Shown here one piece after another: positions 12,501-19,188 of a DNA stretch of 64,000 bases; the stretch's first letter is position 1, and each line of letters begins with the position of its first letter. Source of the DNA: Ekhidna lutea. Its GTDB lineage: Bacteria; Bacteroidota; Bacteroidia; Cytophagales; Cyclobacteriaceae. The notes beneath the pieces were generated by a model, which had not been told where the DNA came from, ran no database searches, and was given only the letters and a program-made list of their open reading frames with translations. The position numbers and the translations under genes were made by a program. The stretch is taken from positions 372,001 through 436,000 of the forward strand of contig NZ_FZPD01000001.1 of the NCBI RefSeq assembly GCF_900188325.1, in the 5' to 3' direction.

Positions 12501-13852
12501 AACTGGTTTCTTTGAATGACCTGAACGTTTCTCAAAACTTGTTCGAGTTTGATGATTTGGAACCGCTTAGAGGTATTCAAAACTTCACCTATGCTGACCA
12601 GAAAACGCAGATTTCATTTGAAGAAACAAAAGTAGCTGACTCTCTCCTAGTTAGAGTGTTTAATGATACCTCACTCACGTTTACAGTTGGTGGGGAGTTC
12701 AATTCCTATCAATGGTTGTTAAATAAAACATCCATTACTAGTGGCGAAGACTTTGTGGTCGGAGACACCATTCTTCAAATTCAAGCAATTGATTATACCA
12801 ATATGGGCAAGTTTGAAGCTGAAATTACGAATGACAGTCTTCCGGATTTAACACTTAGAGTAGACTCTATGTTTGTATTTGCTGTTGCAGACTTTTCCGT
12901 GGATGTGAATGACGATGATGGTGAGCTAATACCAGATAATGTTGATGGTTATTTGCTTTTGACCACTCAGGTAGAAAGAGGTTTTGATACACTTTCAGTA
13001 GCCACCAATCAGCCTAGCTCATTCACTTTCAATGATGTAATTCTGGGAGATTACCTAATCTCAATAGATTCTGATCCGGCAAAATATGTGCCTACCTACT
13101 ATGCCGATGCATTTGAGTGGGTAGAGGCTGATACGGTTCTTTTTAGGAAAGACACGGCATTTCAAGTTAGTATGACACTTATTCCTGGTGAAACAGAAGG
13201 TCCCGGAACCCTGGAGGTTTTAATAGAAGAAGATTTTGGTGAGACCAGTGGAAGGATTGATGCTCGAAGAAGGGCAGCCAAGAGAAAATGCGGATTGAGA
13301 AGGAAAAGGTCTGGAGGAAGAACCGGACAGGACGATGATGATTTTGAACTCATAGCATATGGAGAGACGGATCAAAATGGAGAGTTTAAGTTCGGATCTT
13401 TGCCTGAGGGAGTTTATCGCTTTTTCGTAGAGTATCCAGGTATTCCGTTGGATGAAAGCTCATTTGTACAGTTTGAGGTTGGAGAAGAAGGAATATCTGA
13501 TACAGACTTCAAGTTGGAGGCCTTTGTAACAGAAGATGGGGTTCAGGTTAGTATCGAAAGGGTGCTGGGCCTAATACTTGAATATTTCAAAAATCTACAG
13601 GTATATCCAAATCCAACTGCAGATGTGATCAAAATGCAGTATCGCCACCTAAAAGATAAAGATGTAGCTGCACAGCTTGTTGATTTATCTGGAAATGTAT
13701 TGTGGACCAAAGACATCCGAAGTGGCTATGAGGGATATGAGGAAATCGATGTTTCCGCATATAGAGAAGGTATCTACATGCTACATATCTATGATAAAGA
13801 AGATAGAAACGGGCATGTAGTGAGCTATCGGATTATTGTTCGAAAAAACTAA
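3587..13852 (+). CDS. Giant mosaic T9SS-secreted surface protein (3421 aa)
   Basis: A signal peptide (residues 1-27, ending in SLAQ) fixes the start. Domains in approximate order: plant-type leucine-rich repeats (29-180); Ig-like (180-260); FG-GAP/VCBS repeats with DxNxDG calcium-loop motifs (263-608); ASPIC/UnbV (610-702); LRR (705-898); Ig-like; a region starting YYWVGDGGSWYDSTHW (985-1325); a long LRR block (1333-1655); Ig-like; a discoidin-like domain (1768-1918); FN3; a glycine-rich domain (2012-2131); FN3; second VCBS block (2238-2608); second ASPIC/UnbV (2610-2698); Ig-like; FN3; LRR; then the basic-stretch CNA-B-like domain and a type A T9SS sorting domain ending YRIIVRKN. It is probably a surface-anchored or released adhesin. 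The architecture looks assembled by repeated internal duplication. The stop overlaps the convergent E1 gene by four bases. Confidence 0.95.
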   Translation: MKPLSPTLLKSVLVLLSFLFFNALSLAQDRTADSLALVALYDETNGPGWINSAGWTDSVSLDNWYGVSMSGNRVTKLDLSSNNLFGQIPGEIGNADALDTLNLSANSLRDSIPNEITNVNSLISLQLQGNELYWSPDLTVMSSLIELDISDNNFEFDDIIPLIGISAFTYSPQKQFGSQLDTAVVVGDNFTIVRTSPGAGNTYQWQKDDIDISGDTTETLQILNFSAGDSARYNLIVTNSSAPSLTLSSNDINVALEDTTYFKAVQVSAFQGDGSNLASGWGDFNNDGFEDLFALSDTRLFYNNGDGTFTPGTGDPISNDITSFGPTIGDYDNDGDLDIYLASAAGSKLFTNDGFGNFNEFDAGELSTISGDFQGYSWADFDNDGYLDLYVTAGANIGGEVNYLFRNNQDGTLSAVTFGQIATDFEGSVHASWADYDGDGDQDLYVLNQNSPEPNSLYRNNGNGSFSKVFDNEIVFDTFGSFSSSWGDYNNDGAIDLFVVNNFNDPVLFENDGAGNFIRHTGVISIGNAVGSSWGDINSDGLLDLMLTSFEPANHLYLNNGDGTFTEVTDGSFRNASGFYGNSFADYNNDGQLDFVTRNGDWVLYENTHDVNNYLKVKLEGQLSNFSAIGAKIRVKANIGGGDIWQMREISAQTGLFAQNSLIAHFGIGDAITIDSVIVEWPSGIHQSFGSQSINQTLTITEEASPVMAADSLALIALYDSTGGDNWGNNANWKSGPVDSWYGVTAVGGRVLELKLNNNNLNGRIPPQLGDLDALTRLELQGNGLYDQIPIEIGSLINLNALFLSSNNLDGEIPVSLGDLSNLAELELNNNNLEGSIPSEFTSLTNLFSLIISNNNFTGLPDLSGLSSLSNLFIASNNLDFDDIIPNLSVPGIDASPQYLDDPGLDTTLLLGDNLTIDISAFGNNAGNEFQWRKDGVDVAGETTQILDFIDFQKSDEGLYELFVTNSSAPGIELISSSYNVHFRSIYYWVGDGGSWYDSTHWSLTSGVIDTTGLIPGLYDNVIFDENSFTQSGQVVEVPDGGNTSGTMFSNMDWTGVTNNPTFRVRADSSPWIVNDVRGSLIFDENMTLDFHHAEFYFNSPTDYVLDPKGHYMGEDAFVTFGLPGHSGEQRFSSTCNIQSDVNNILLFAAEGRVNSNGYQIIGQPNHYFWLWGGGNPTVDVSGSNVDLGYIVIQSGEFIDDDATITIRDSRGTRNVQQSTDFNHVIAADTIELGHSNIYQTLEILPGAGVRLSPDNTQFVNNLIADGTNEDPILISSTVDSLAGTFSKASGEVNIRFATIENNIATGGATFNAISSLDSGNVTGWNFIVAQPVQASDSLALVAFYQSTNGDNWFDNNNWLQPGRYVEEWLGVSVENNRVIGLDLRGNGLSGTLPPEIGDLDSLRVLNLGQEGFGGNQITGSIPSEISNLSKLEFIGLAENQLSGAIPEAIGSLTELKKLDFTFNELESVPDAISALSKIKYLGIAFNNFTDLPLAIYNIPSLDTLLISGNELSGPIPPELGTMTTLKFLNIGGNQYEGQLPPELGNLTQLQGLRVWDMPGITGNIPPEWAALTSIEEFSLDNLSLSGTIPDFIGNYTSAYHISLQGNQFSGAIPDSFQNLSSFTNVYLFSNAITSVPELGNLAFIDLRKNRLLYADLVNNDSVSVNGYDEQNERYSLDVSGVITGGGAVTLTVTNSDLGDNAFQWIKDTEILDGEVSPSLVLTNLDESHNGVYTCLVHRPEDNFLYAGIPSESVSIDLNETDRRYASAVDSVTSSAKIIDYQASEILGLPNRGTDSDDNPTDQISRLDAQERGWAPAAADNQPFIEVNFGSPAPINTVWVFGSGSVSSIEAKDSNTGEYEVISNFFNIANNGSETEVNFPTTAYDVSEVRVNVFSAPFNEGYGPFNSIDAVAIGDNGLEISTPFNLFLGEKVTDSIFNIGWSHHNNDDSTSFSVERSVDGTNFSEVALVEAGFTGLSDREVPASDSIFYRVKAIRGSIESEYSEVLIIENCPSNLTDFPVGSWTGIVEEITPIFGVSGFDDNVQITDNGNGTYTINDFMASYLSDGFGFQDPNIGTLGEGCNGLNFQGELVAGCGNNTVISNIVEFYPASDSLVIEFTWDCGGDIRMTFTKNASEPAQDPPTNLTASTVSSSAIQLMWEDNTNEDEWVIERSDGDNLNYLEIDVIVPNPQSETGFREFERYIDNTVSSGNTYYYRVLSRSGGLDSEPSDEVSIEAIAPLFDMVTSGPIVDDQPSNSYAGSWGDYDADGDPDLYVTNWHAGIDIVKVTKENYLYENNGGVFSRVSLSNELTDAEYTSRGTFWGDFDNDGNLDAFVNGEGVSDYINEASSYLFYGNGSGGFDAPYEFNALTFNSTPVDINGDGLLDIYVTDVDIILENKGDRNFEVIRDGSSIINGDYFLTGWTNLTPDFNNDGLPDLISSGDRFIQIFENKGDFLYERIYEISNAIDPDMLPARGATFGDFDHNGYLDIVVANVQESKLFLFDGTGIAQILDDIEFLGEEIHAQRGLTVADYNNDGNEDLFWILDGGQPYLFTGNGDGTFNRVSETEQIFAETSIFSSISTADFNQDGAIDVFISSTDDSRSNSLYSNNGNGNNHLRIDLEGTESNRLAIGSQIRIKHGGQWYMKQVTGVNGLWSSNEITTHFGLGTTTTVDSVEIRWTSGNVNTFTDIAANQTITYVEDVTPPVVEVDVIGTSVTSPELTGLIDDINATLELTINDSTYLVTNINADSTWSLPAGTIPSLDDGVYDVALEATDQNGNVGVDDVVGEVTITQELLALVPSKITSSSFQANWSEALDVQEYLLDVATDAEFTTFVDGYEDFSTTSQKKIVDNLDFSTTYYYRVRFVNSASETSDYSNDTTVLTKIKLETISDFNALETIFNATGGENWTNDGGWTTEPRLQNWEFVTLENQRVKEILIPDNNLTGTFPLTDSLTKVEVIDISDNELTGIGNLSELVSLNDLNVSQNLFEFDDLEPLRGIQNFTYADQKTQISFEETKVADSLLVRVFNDTSLTFTVGGEFNSYQWLLNKTSITSGEDFVVGDTILQIQAIDYTNMGKFEAEITNDSLPDLTLRVDSMFVFAVADFSVDVNDDDGELIPDNVDGYLLLTTQVERGFDTLSVATNQPSSFTFNDVILGDYLISIDSDPAKYVPTYYADAFEWVEADTVLFRKDTAFQVSMTLIPGETEGPGTLEVLIEEDFGETSGRIDARRRAAKRKCGLRRKRSGGRTGQDDDDFELIAYGETDQNGEFKFGSLPEGVYRFFVEYPGIPLDESSFVQFEVGEEGISDTDFKLEAFVTEDGVQVSIERVLGLILEYFKNLQVYPNPTADVIKMQYRHLKDKDVAAQLVDLSGNVLWTKDIRSGYEGYEEIDVSAYREGIYMLHIYDKEDRNGHVVSYRIIVRKN

Positions 13853-15822
13853 TACTCAAGTGCTTTTTTTATTGTTGCTTCAAGTCTGGAATTGGCTAGA
13901 AAATTTCGCTCAAGGTCAGCAGCAAAGGGTACAGGAGTATCAAGGCTCGCTTCCCGCATCACTGGAGCATCAAGGGATTCAAAGCAATTTTCTGAAATCC
14001 ATGCGGCTATCTCGCCCCCAATTCCACCTGTCATACAGTCCTCATGTAATACAATTACACGACCTGTTTTTTGAACGGACTGCTGAACAGTTTCCTTATC
14101 CCATGGAAGTAATGTTCTTAAATCGACTATTTCGATTGATGCGTCTGACTCATCAGCTAATTTGTTGGCCCAATGGACACCCATACCATATGTTATAATA
14201 GAAAGATCTGATCCTTCTCGATTGACTACAGCTTTACCGACCTCCGTCGTATAGTAGGCATCTGGTACATTTCCAGACAGGGATCGATAAAGCGCCTTGT
14301 GCTCAAAATACAAATATGGATTGGGATCTTCGATAGCTGCGGCTAATAATCCTTTCGCATCATGCGGATTGGAAGGATATACGATTTTCAATCCGGGAGT
14401 ATGAAAAAACCAGGCCTCATTGGATTGCGAGTGAAATGGGCCAGCTCCTACTCCTGCACCAGTTGGCATCCGTACAACTACATCTGCATTTTGGCCCCAG
14501 CGATAGTGAATCTTGGCCAGGTTATTTACAATTTGATTGAAACCTTCAGTCACAAAATCTGCAAACTGCATTTCAACCACAGCCTTCATTCCTGCAATGC
14601 TTAAGCCAAGCCCGGTACCAACGATAGCCGCTTCACAAAGTGGAGTGTTCCTTATGCGTTCTTTGCCAAACTGCTCCATGAATCCTTCGGTGATTTTGAA
14701 AACCCCACCATAGTCGGCAATGTCTTGACCCATAACGATCAACTCATCATGTTTCTCCAAAGATTGTCTAAGACCATCTGAAATAGCATCAACCAATCGC
14801 TTTTCAGATTCCTTACCTTTTGGTTCTATCACACTTTGCTTGTACGGAAAATAGACATCCGCTTCTTCCGTTTCGGTATTGGCTGTTATTGCATCTTCAG
14901 CAAACGCTTCTTTTACTGCGTCACTAATTTCTTTTTGTATGCCTTTTCTAATGTCAGTAATCTGATCATTAGTGCAGACACCTTCCTTTATTAGATAGCT
15001 TTCGAATCCTTTTACCGGATCTTTCTTTGCCCATTTTTCCATCAATTCTTTGGGCACATACTTGGTTCCTGAGGCTTCCTCATGCCCTCTCATTCTAAAG
15101 GTCTTGGCCTCAAATATGATCGGTCGCGGATTTTTACGGATGTCTTCAATCAGCGGCTCCAGCTCATTCAATACTTCCAGGATGGAATTGCCTTCGACAC
15201 TGTAAGCTTCCATGCCATATGCCGGACCCTTCACAACAAACGAATCGAAATTGAACTGTTCACGACTCGGAGTAGAAAGACCATAGCCATTATTCTCAAT
15301 CACGAAAATGACAGGAAGCTTCCAAACGGATGCTACGTTTACAGCTTCATGAAAATCCCCCTCACTGGTTCCGCCATCTCCGGTGAATACCAAGCTGACC
15401 TTCTCTTCTTTCCTCAATAAATGAGATAGTGCAATCCCATCAGCAATCCCGAGTTGAGGACCTAGGTGCGAGATCATTCCTACAATGTTGTAGTCTTGTG
15501 TACCAAAGTGAAAACTTCGATCTCTACCCTTTGTGAAGCCATTCATTTTTCCCTGAAACTGAGAGAATAGCCTTTGGAAAGGAACTCCTCTGGTCGTAAA
15601 GACGCCTAGGTTTCTATGCATTGGAAGAATGTATTCTTCCTTCTCCAGCGCTAGAGCAGCCCCAACAGAAATGGCCTCCTGACCGATTCCGGAAAACCAT
15701 TTGCTAATTTTTCCCTGTCGCAGAAGAATCAGCATTTTATCTTCAATCAATCTTGGTGTCACCAAGGCTTCATGTATTGCCAGCAACTCTTCGTCAGTAC
15801 GGTCTTTTCGGTCAAATTTCAT
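13849..15822 (-). CDS. Fused alpha/beta E1 component of a 2-oxoacid dehydrogenase
   Basis: This thiamine-diphosphate enzyme decarboxylates a 2-oxoacid and hands the acyl group to an E2 lipoyl protein. The first half (about 1-315) is E1 alpha, with the ThDP motif GDGGTSEGDF at 148-157. The second half (about 335-657) is E1 beta, with EAAIVGTGLGLSIAG and the conserved C-terminal LRTLLPWD and HEDCMTGGIG segments. The 657-residue fusion is the usual form of branched-chain (2-oxoisovalerate) E1 in Bacteroidota. Substrate preference cannot be read from sequence, and pyruvate is the main alternative. No E2 or E3 gene is in the window. The stop interlocks with that of the giant gene, and the radical SAM gene ends 33 bases upstream. 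Confidence 0.9.
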   Translation of the reverse strand: MKFDRKDRTDEELLAIHEALVTPRLIEDKMLILLRQGKISKWFSGIGQEAISVGAALALEKEEYILPMHRNLGVFTTRGVPFQRLFSQFQGKMNGFTKGRDRSFHFGTQDYNIVGMISHLGPQLGIADGIALSHLLRKEEKVSLVFTGDGGTSEGDFHEAVNVASVWKLPVIFVIENNGYGLSTPSREQFNFDSFVVKGPAYGMEAYSVEGNSILEVLNELEPLIEDIRKNPRPIIFEAKTFRMRGHEEASGTKYVPKELMEKWAKKDPVKGFESYLIKEGVCTNDQITDIRKGIQKEISDAVKEAFAEDAITANTETEEADVYFPYKQSVIEPKGKESEKRLVDAISDGLRQSLEKHDELIVMGQDIADYGGVFKITEGFMEQFGKERIRNTPLCEAAIVGTGLGLSIAGMKAVVEMQFADFVTEGFNQIVNNLAKIHYRWGQNADVVVRMPTGAGVGAGPFHSQSNEAWFFHTPGLKIVYPSNPHDAKGLLAAAIEDPNPYLYFEHKALYRSLSGNVPDAYYTTEVGKAVVNREGSDLSIITYGMGVHWANKLADESDASIEIVDLRTLLPWDKETVQQSVQKTGRVIVLHEDCMTGGIGGEIAAWISENCFESLDAPVMREASLDTPVPFAADLERNFLANSRLEATIKKALEY

Positions 15823-15855
15823 AAGTAGAGTGAATTGAAGTGCGAAATAAGTACA

Positions 15856-16878
15856 TCAGGCCCAAACCTTCAGCCCCTCGGTGCAGTTTTTACAAATTTC
15901 TATTTCTGAACGTCCGTTTAATAAGGCATTACGGAAATTTTGGTATGGACTGGAAAACCAGATTTCTTCAAATGATTTTTTAGAAACATTCCCCATACTA
16001 TGAGAAGCATCTTTGTCGAAACAGCATGGGATTACCTGACCATCCCAGGTGATAACGCAAGATTGCCACATCTTCCAACACTTATTTTCCAGTGAATTCT
16101 TGATCGAATAAGAACCATCATTATTAAGCCGGTATCGACTGTATTTATCAATGGTAGGTATTAACTCGTTACCATTTTGAAAATCATAGATTTGAGCTGT
16201 TTTGAAGGCCACTTTATCTACTCCGTATTCTTTTGCTAATCGCTTGATTTTAGGTATCTCATGCTCATTCGGCTTTACTACTAAAAACTGCCAAACCACT
16301 TTAGGGCTTTTTGACTTTAGTTTCTTACGCCATTTCAGAATGTTCTTTGTTCCTTCCAGCACCTTAGTCAGATCGCCTTCTTTGCGATAAGATTCATAGG
16401 TTTCTTGGGAAGCACCATCAATGGAAATAATCAACCGGTTTAGCCCAGATTCTACTGTACGTTTTGCATTTTCATCATCTAAAAAATGAGCATTTGTAGA
16501 GGTGGTAGTATAGATTTTATGTTGATTGGCAATTTCCACCATTTCCAGAAACTGAGGGTTCAGGTAAGGTTCTCCCTGAAAGTAAAAGGTGAGGTATAGC
16601 AGGTGGTCACTTACATCTTCGATGATCTTCTCAAAAAGCCGGGTATCCAATTTTCCAGTGGGACGAGTAAAGGAGCGTAGACCACTTGGGCACTCAGGAC
16701 ACCTTAGGTTGCAGGCAGTTGTAGGTTCAATAGCCATGCTAATGGGAAGCCCTTTAATAACCGGGTCACCACTTTTCAATGACCGTTCATAGCTTCTCCA
16801 GGTTCTCCATGCATTGGATATTCTTTTTGGCGTTAGCTTTGAAGCAAGCGAGATGCTATCGTGAAGATTAATCAACAT
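15856..16878 (-). CDS. Radical SAM/SPASM domain protein
   Basis: The radical SAM 4Fe-4S cluster motif CNLRCPEC (CX3CX2C) is at residues 56-63. The C-terminal third carries a SPASM-like cysteine set (CWKMWQSC, GQVIPCCFD, EICKNC), expected to hold auxiliary iron-sulfur clusters. At 340 residues it matches stand-alone SPASM proteins, which act on peptides or small molecules through a 5'-deoxyadenosyl radical. No precursor peptide gene is visible nearby, so the substrate is unknown. Its first 55 bases are duplicated exactly 761 bp away, beyond the toxin-antitoxin pair. Its original upstream region is therefore probably at 17640-17666, and it now lies directly downstream of hepT. Confidence 0.88.
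   Translation of the reverse strand: MLINLHDSISLASKLTPKRISNAWRTWRSYERSLKSGDPVIKGLPISMAIEPTTACNLRCPECPSGLRSFTRPTGKLDTRLFEKIIEDVSDHLLYLTFYFQGEPYLNPQFLEMVEIANQHKIYTTTSTNAHFLDDENAKRTVESGLNRLIISIDGASQETYESYRKEGDLTKVLEGTKNILKWRKKLKSKSPKVVWQFLVVKPNEHEIPKIKRLAKEYGVDKVAFKTAQIYDFQNGNELIPTIDKYSRYRLNNDGSYSIKNSLENKCWKMWQSCVITWDGQVIPCCFDKDASHSMGNVSKKSFEEIWFSSPYQNFRNALLNGRSEIEICKNCTEGLKVWA
16824..16878. repeat. 55-bp direct repeat, copy 1 (5' end of radical SAM gene)
   Basis: These 55 bases are identical to 17585-17639 (offset 761), with mismatches immediately outside both ends. On the minus strand the copy runs from the ATG of the radical SAM gene through codon 18. Together the two copies bracket the complete MntA/HepT pair. 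Confidence 0.97.
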
Positions 16879-16887
16879 AACATCTAA

Positions 16888-17223
16888 TTACCTCCTCAGC
16901 TTCTCTATTTCCCCACTTAATTTAGGAATATCCCTATGAATTATCGCCCAAATAAGCTCTGGTTCAATGGAGTCGTATGAATGAATAATTAAGTTCCTTA
17001 AAGAAACAATGTTTGGAATACCAGAGATATTAATATTCCCTTCAAGCTTACTAAGCTTATTGATGGCTTCCCCAATTATTTCTAATTCTCTTTCTACAGC
17101 TCTACGGATAATGAAACTGCTTTCAAATTTTTTGAAATCATTATCCAATTGAATTTTGATCTCTTCAATCTCTGATATTATGGACTCAATGTCCAACAAA
17201 TACTTAAGAACCTCAGGCCTCAT
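16888..17223 (-). CDS. hepT: HepT-like toxin (DUF86 family RNase)
   Basis: HepT proteins are small all-helical HEPN RNases paired with MntA nucleotidyltransferases in type VII toxin-antitoxin systems. The diagnostic RX4HXY motif is present as RNLIIHSY (R76, H81, Y83 counted from the chosen start). The ATG at 17223 (MRPEVLKYL) is preferred because the longer frame begins at a TTG at 17247. The chosen start overlaps the mntA stop by 11 bases. Family knowledge, not sequence evidence, says MntA silences HepT by AMP transfer to the motif tyrosine. The gene ends nine bases before the radical SAM gene and sits inside the 761-bp repeat-bounded insert. Confidence 0.88.
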   Translation of the reverse strand: MRPEVLKYLLDIESIISEIEEIKIQLDNDFKKFESSFIIRRAVERELEIIGEAINKLSKLEGNINISGIPNIVSLRNLIIHSYDSIEPELIWAIIHRDIPKLSGEIEKLRR

Positions 17224-17521
17224 AGAGCATGACTTTAGATTCCTCAATATTCTTGATTAGAATTGGATTTTTTAGTGACCTTTCAGACACAAGATCTACC
17301 TCCTTATTAAGGATATTTTCCAGCGCTCTCTTTAGATCAAAGTAATTGTCTGCATAGTCAAGCAGCTTCAGTTTTGAATTGAATCGAACCAGAAAATCAA
17401 CGTCACTATCTTTCATCATTTGATGACGCACTGCTGAACCGAAAAGGGCAAAGGATTCCACATAGTGCTTCTTGCAAAGTCTCATGATAGAGTTCTCAAT
17501 GTCTTTTTCCAAATTAAGCAT
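17213..17521 (-). CDS. mntA: MntA-like minimal nucleotidyltransferase antitoxin
   Basis: A 102-residue minimal nucleotidyltransferase with the family signature GSX10DXD: G28-S29, then D40 and D42 (FGSAVRHQMMKDSDVDF). In characterised pairs this enzyme AMPylates the partner HepT toxin and neutralises it. It is the first gene of the pair and overlaps hepT, the standard order. The region from its ATG to the downstream direct-repeat copy (17522-17584) must hold its promoter. I chose the ATG at 17521. Confidence 0.88.
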   Translation of the reverse strand: MLNLEKDIENSIMRLCKKHYVESFALFGSAVRHQMMKDSDVDFLVRFNSKLKLLDYADNYFDLKRALENILNKEVDLVSERSLKNPILIKNIEESKVMLYEA

Positions 17522-17548
17522 AGTTCAAAAATACCATATGTATCATTC

Positions 17549-17639
17549 AATGATTCACAAATTCCTTCTTAATAGATACTTCCATTTTTGGCGTTAGCTT
17601 TGAAGCAAGCGAGATGCTATCGTGAAGATTAATCAACAT
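17549..17639 (-). pseudogene. Orphan 5' fragment of the radical SAM gene
   Basis: On the minus strand, ATG plus 17 further codons identical to the start of the radical SAM gene read on into unrelated sequence (MEVSIKKEFVNH) and stop after about 30 codons. This is the start of the gene as left behind on the far side of the toxin-antitoxin insert. It is unlikely to have a function of its own, but it marks where the original promoter and start lay. Confidence 0.75.
17585..17639. repeat. 55-bp direct repeat, copy 2
   Basis: Identical over 55 bases to 16824-16878. This copy sits between mntA and the divergent DUF4105 gene. A GTG within it (17622) is in frame with the DUF4105 gene but is not its likely start. 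Confidence 0.97.
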
Positions 17640-17666
17640 TGCAATAACAAAGTAAACACTTGCATC

Positions 17667-18866
17667 ATGAGATTCGTATTTCTGAGCCTTCTTATTTTCT
17701 GCTTTACAATTTCCTCTGCCCAATATAGACTATCTGAGAATGCAGAGATTGCCGTTGTTACTTTTGGACCTTATCAGGGAGAGGTGTGGTCTGCTTTTGG
17801 CCACAATGGCATTAGAATTTATGACCCTCAGAATCGTATAGATTGGTTTTATGATTATGGTTTGTTTGACTTTGAGCAAAAAAACTTCTTCCTGAATTTC
17901 GCCAAAGGACTACTAAAATATCGCGTAGGTGTGCGTAAGTGGGATCGCGCTTTTGCTCAGCAAAAGAGCCTTGACCGATATATCAAACTCCAATACCTAA
18001 ATCTTACCTATGAAGAGAAGCAGGCCCTATTTGATTTTCTTCAGCATAATGTAAAACCGGAGAATGCAGAATATCTCTATAACTATGTTTATGATAACTG
18101 CGCTACGAAAATTCGAGACGTGGTTGATGACCTTTATCAGGATCGAATCTCATTTGACTTGACTTATAAAGAGGAGGATAAAACGATCCGGGACCTCATG
18201 GAGGACTATCTCGATTATCAACCTTGGGGTGATCTTGGGATTGATATTGGTCTTGGAATGCAAGTGGATAAGGAAGCCACTGCTCGCGAGTACATGTTTC
18301 TTCCTGAGTATATTCACAAAGCTTTCGGAGCTGCTACTATTTCACGCGACAGTGTTAGTGTACCATTGGTGAAAGAAGCGGAGACCGCTTTTATGCCCAA
18401 AAACAAAAATCAGTCGAATGGATTGTTCACACCATTCAACACTTTCGTTATTCTGTTTTTTGTCATCGGACTTGTTACTCATCGTAATCTAAAAAGTGGC
18501 AAGCGGGCGAAATGGGTTGATGTGTTATTGTTTTCTTTAGTGGGTTTTGCCGGATGGTGGGTTACATTCTTATGGTTTGGCACAGAGCACCTGTCACAGG
18601 GTAATCTTAATATTCTTTGGGCTATACCGATCCATTTGCCCTTAATCTTTATGGTAAGCATGGAGAAATATCGAATCTTCTTCCATAAGTATTTTAAAAT
18701 AATGGCTTATTGGTATTGTGTGCTTTTGGTGATATGGGCTATTCTACCTCAGCCATTGCACCAATCTCTCGTTCCACTTGTGTTGACAATGGTTTTGAGA
18801 TGCTTTTACATCAGCTATGATCTGAGAAAAGCAAGGGTGAATCTTCCTATAAATGGAAAGGCTTAG
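17667..18866 (+). CDS. DUF4105 (Lnb-like N-terminal) membrane protein
   Basis: The ATG at 17667 opens a clear signal peptide (MRFVFLSLLIFCFTISSAQ). The longer frame from a GTG at 17622 lies in the direct repeat and is rejected. The N-terminal two thirds match the DUF4105 domain, with the conserved GHNGIRIYD segment and a YDNCATKIRD cysteine motif reminiscent of NlpC/P60-like folds. Several hydrophobic segments follow (about residues 258-390), so the domain should face the periplasm from an inner-membrane anchor. The biochemical activity is not established. Its stop interlocks with the DUF427 gene (18863-18866). Confidence 0.85.
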   Translation: MRFVFLSLLIFCFTISSAQYRLSENAEIAVVTFGPYQGEVWSAFGHNGIRIYDPQNRIDWFYDYGLFDFEQKNFFLNFAKGLLKYRVGVRKWDRAFAQQKSLDRYIKLQYLNLTYEEKQALFDFLQHNVKPENAEYLYNYVYDNCATKIRDVVDDLYQDRISFDLTYKEEDKTIRDLMEDYLDYQPWGDLGIDIGLGMQVDKEATAREYMFLPEYIHKAFGAATISRDSVSVPLVKEAETAFMPKNKNQSNGLFTPFNTFVILFFVIGLVTHRNLKSGKRAKWVDVLLFSLVGFAGWWVTFLWFGTEHLSQGNLNILWAIPIHLPLIFMVSMEKYRIFFHKYFKIMAYWYCVLLVIWAILPQPLHQSLVPLVLTMVLRCFYISYDLRKARVNLPINGKA

Positions 18867-19144
18867 TTTTCTACTTTAACCCCGTTCCAGAAAGCCACAT
18901 AGTTTTCTATGTTTTTCGCAAGCTCACTTGCTTCGGGGTAATACCACGCTGCATCTTTATTTTCTTCGCCATTTACTTCTAGCGTGTAGTAACTGGCTTG
19001 TCCTTTCCATGGACAATGAGTGTGTGTGTTTGTTTCTTTGAAAAATTCTTTTTTGATATCTGAAGGTGGGAAATAGTGATTTCCTTCCACAACTACTGTA
19101 TTATCACTTTCGGCGACTACTTTGCCATTCCAAATTGCTTTCAT
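18863..19144 (-). CDS. DUF427 domain protein
   Basis: A 93-residue single-domain protein matching DUF427: MKAIWNGKVVAESDNT near the start, then the conserved CPWKGQASYY and DAAWYYPEAS stretches. The fold is a compact beta barrel of unknown biochemical role in bacteria. It appears to be transcribed alone and converges on the DUF4105 gene with overlapping stop codons. Confidence 0.88.
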   Translation of the reverse strand: MKAIWNGKVVAESDNTVVVEGNHYFPPSDIKKEFFKETNTHTHCPWKGQASYYTLEVNGEENKDAAWYYPEASELAKNIENYVAFWNGVKVEN

Positions 19145-19188
19145 AATATTGTTTTTTACAATAATGACATTTTGTGATTAAAGGGTTC

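Noticed and set aside
17622-17666. Longer start for the DUF4105 protein at GTG 17622
   Set aside because: It begins inside the 55-bp direct repeat and destroys the N-terminal signal peptide, which starts at ATG 17667.
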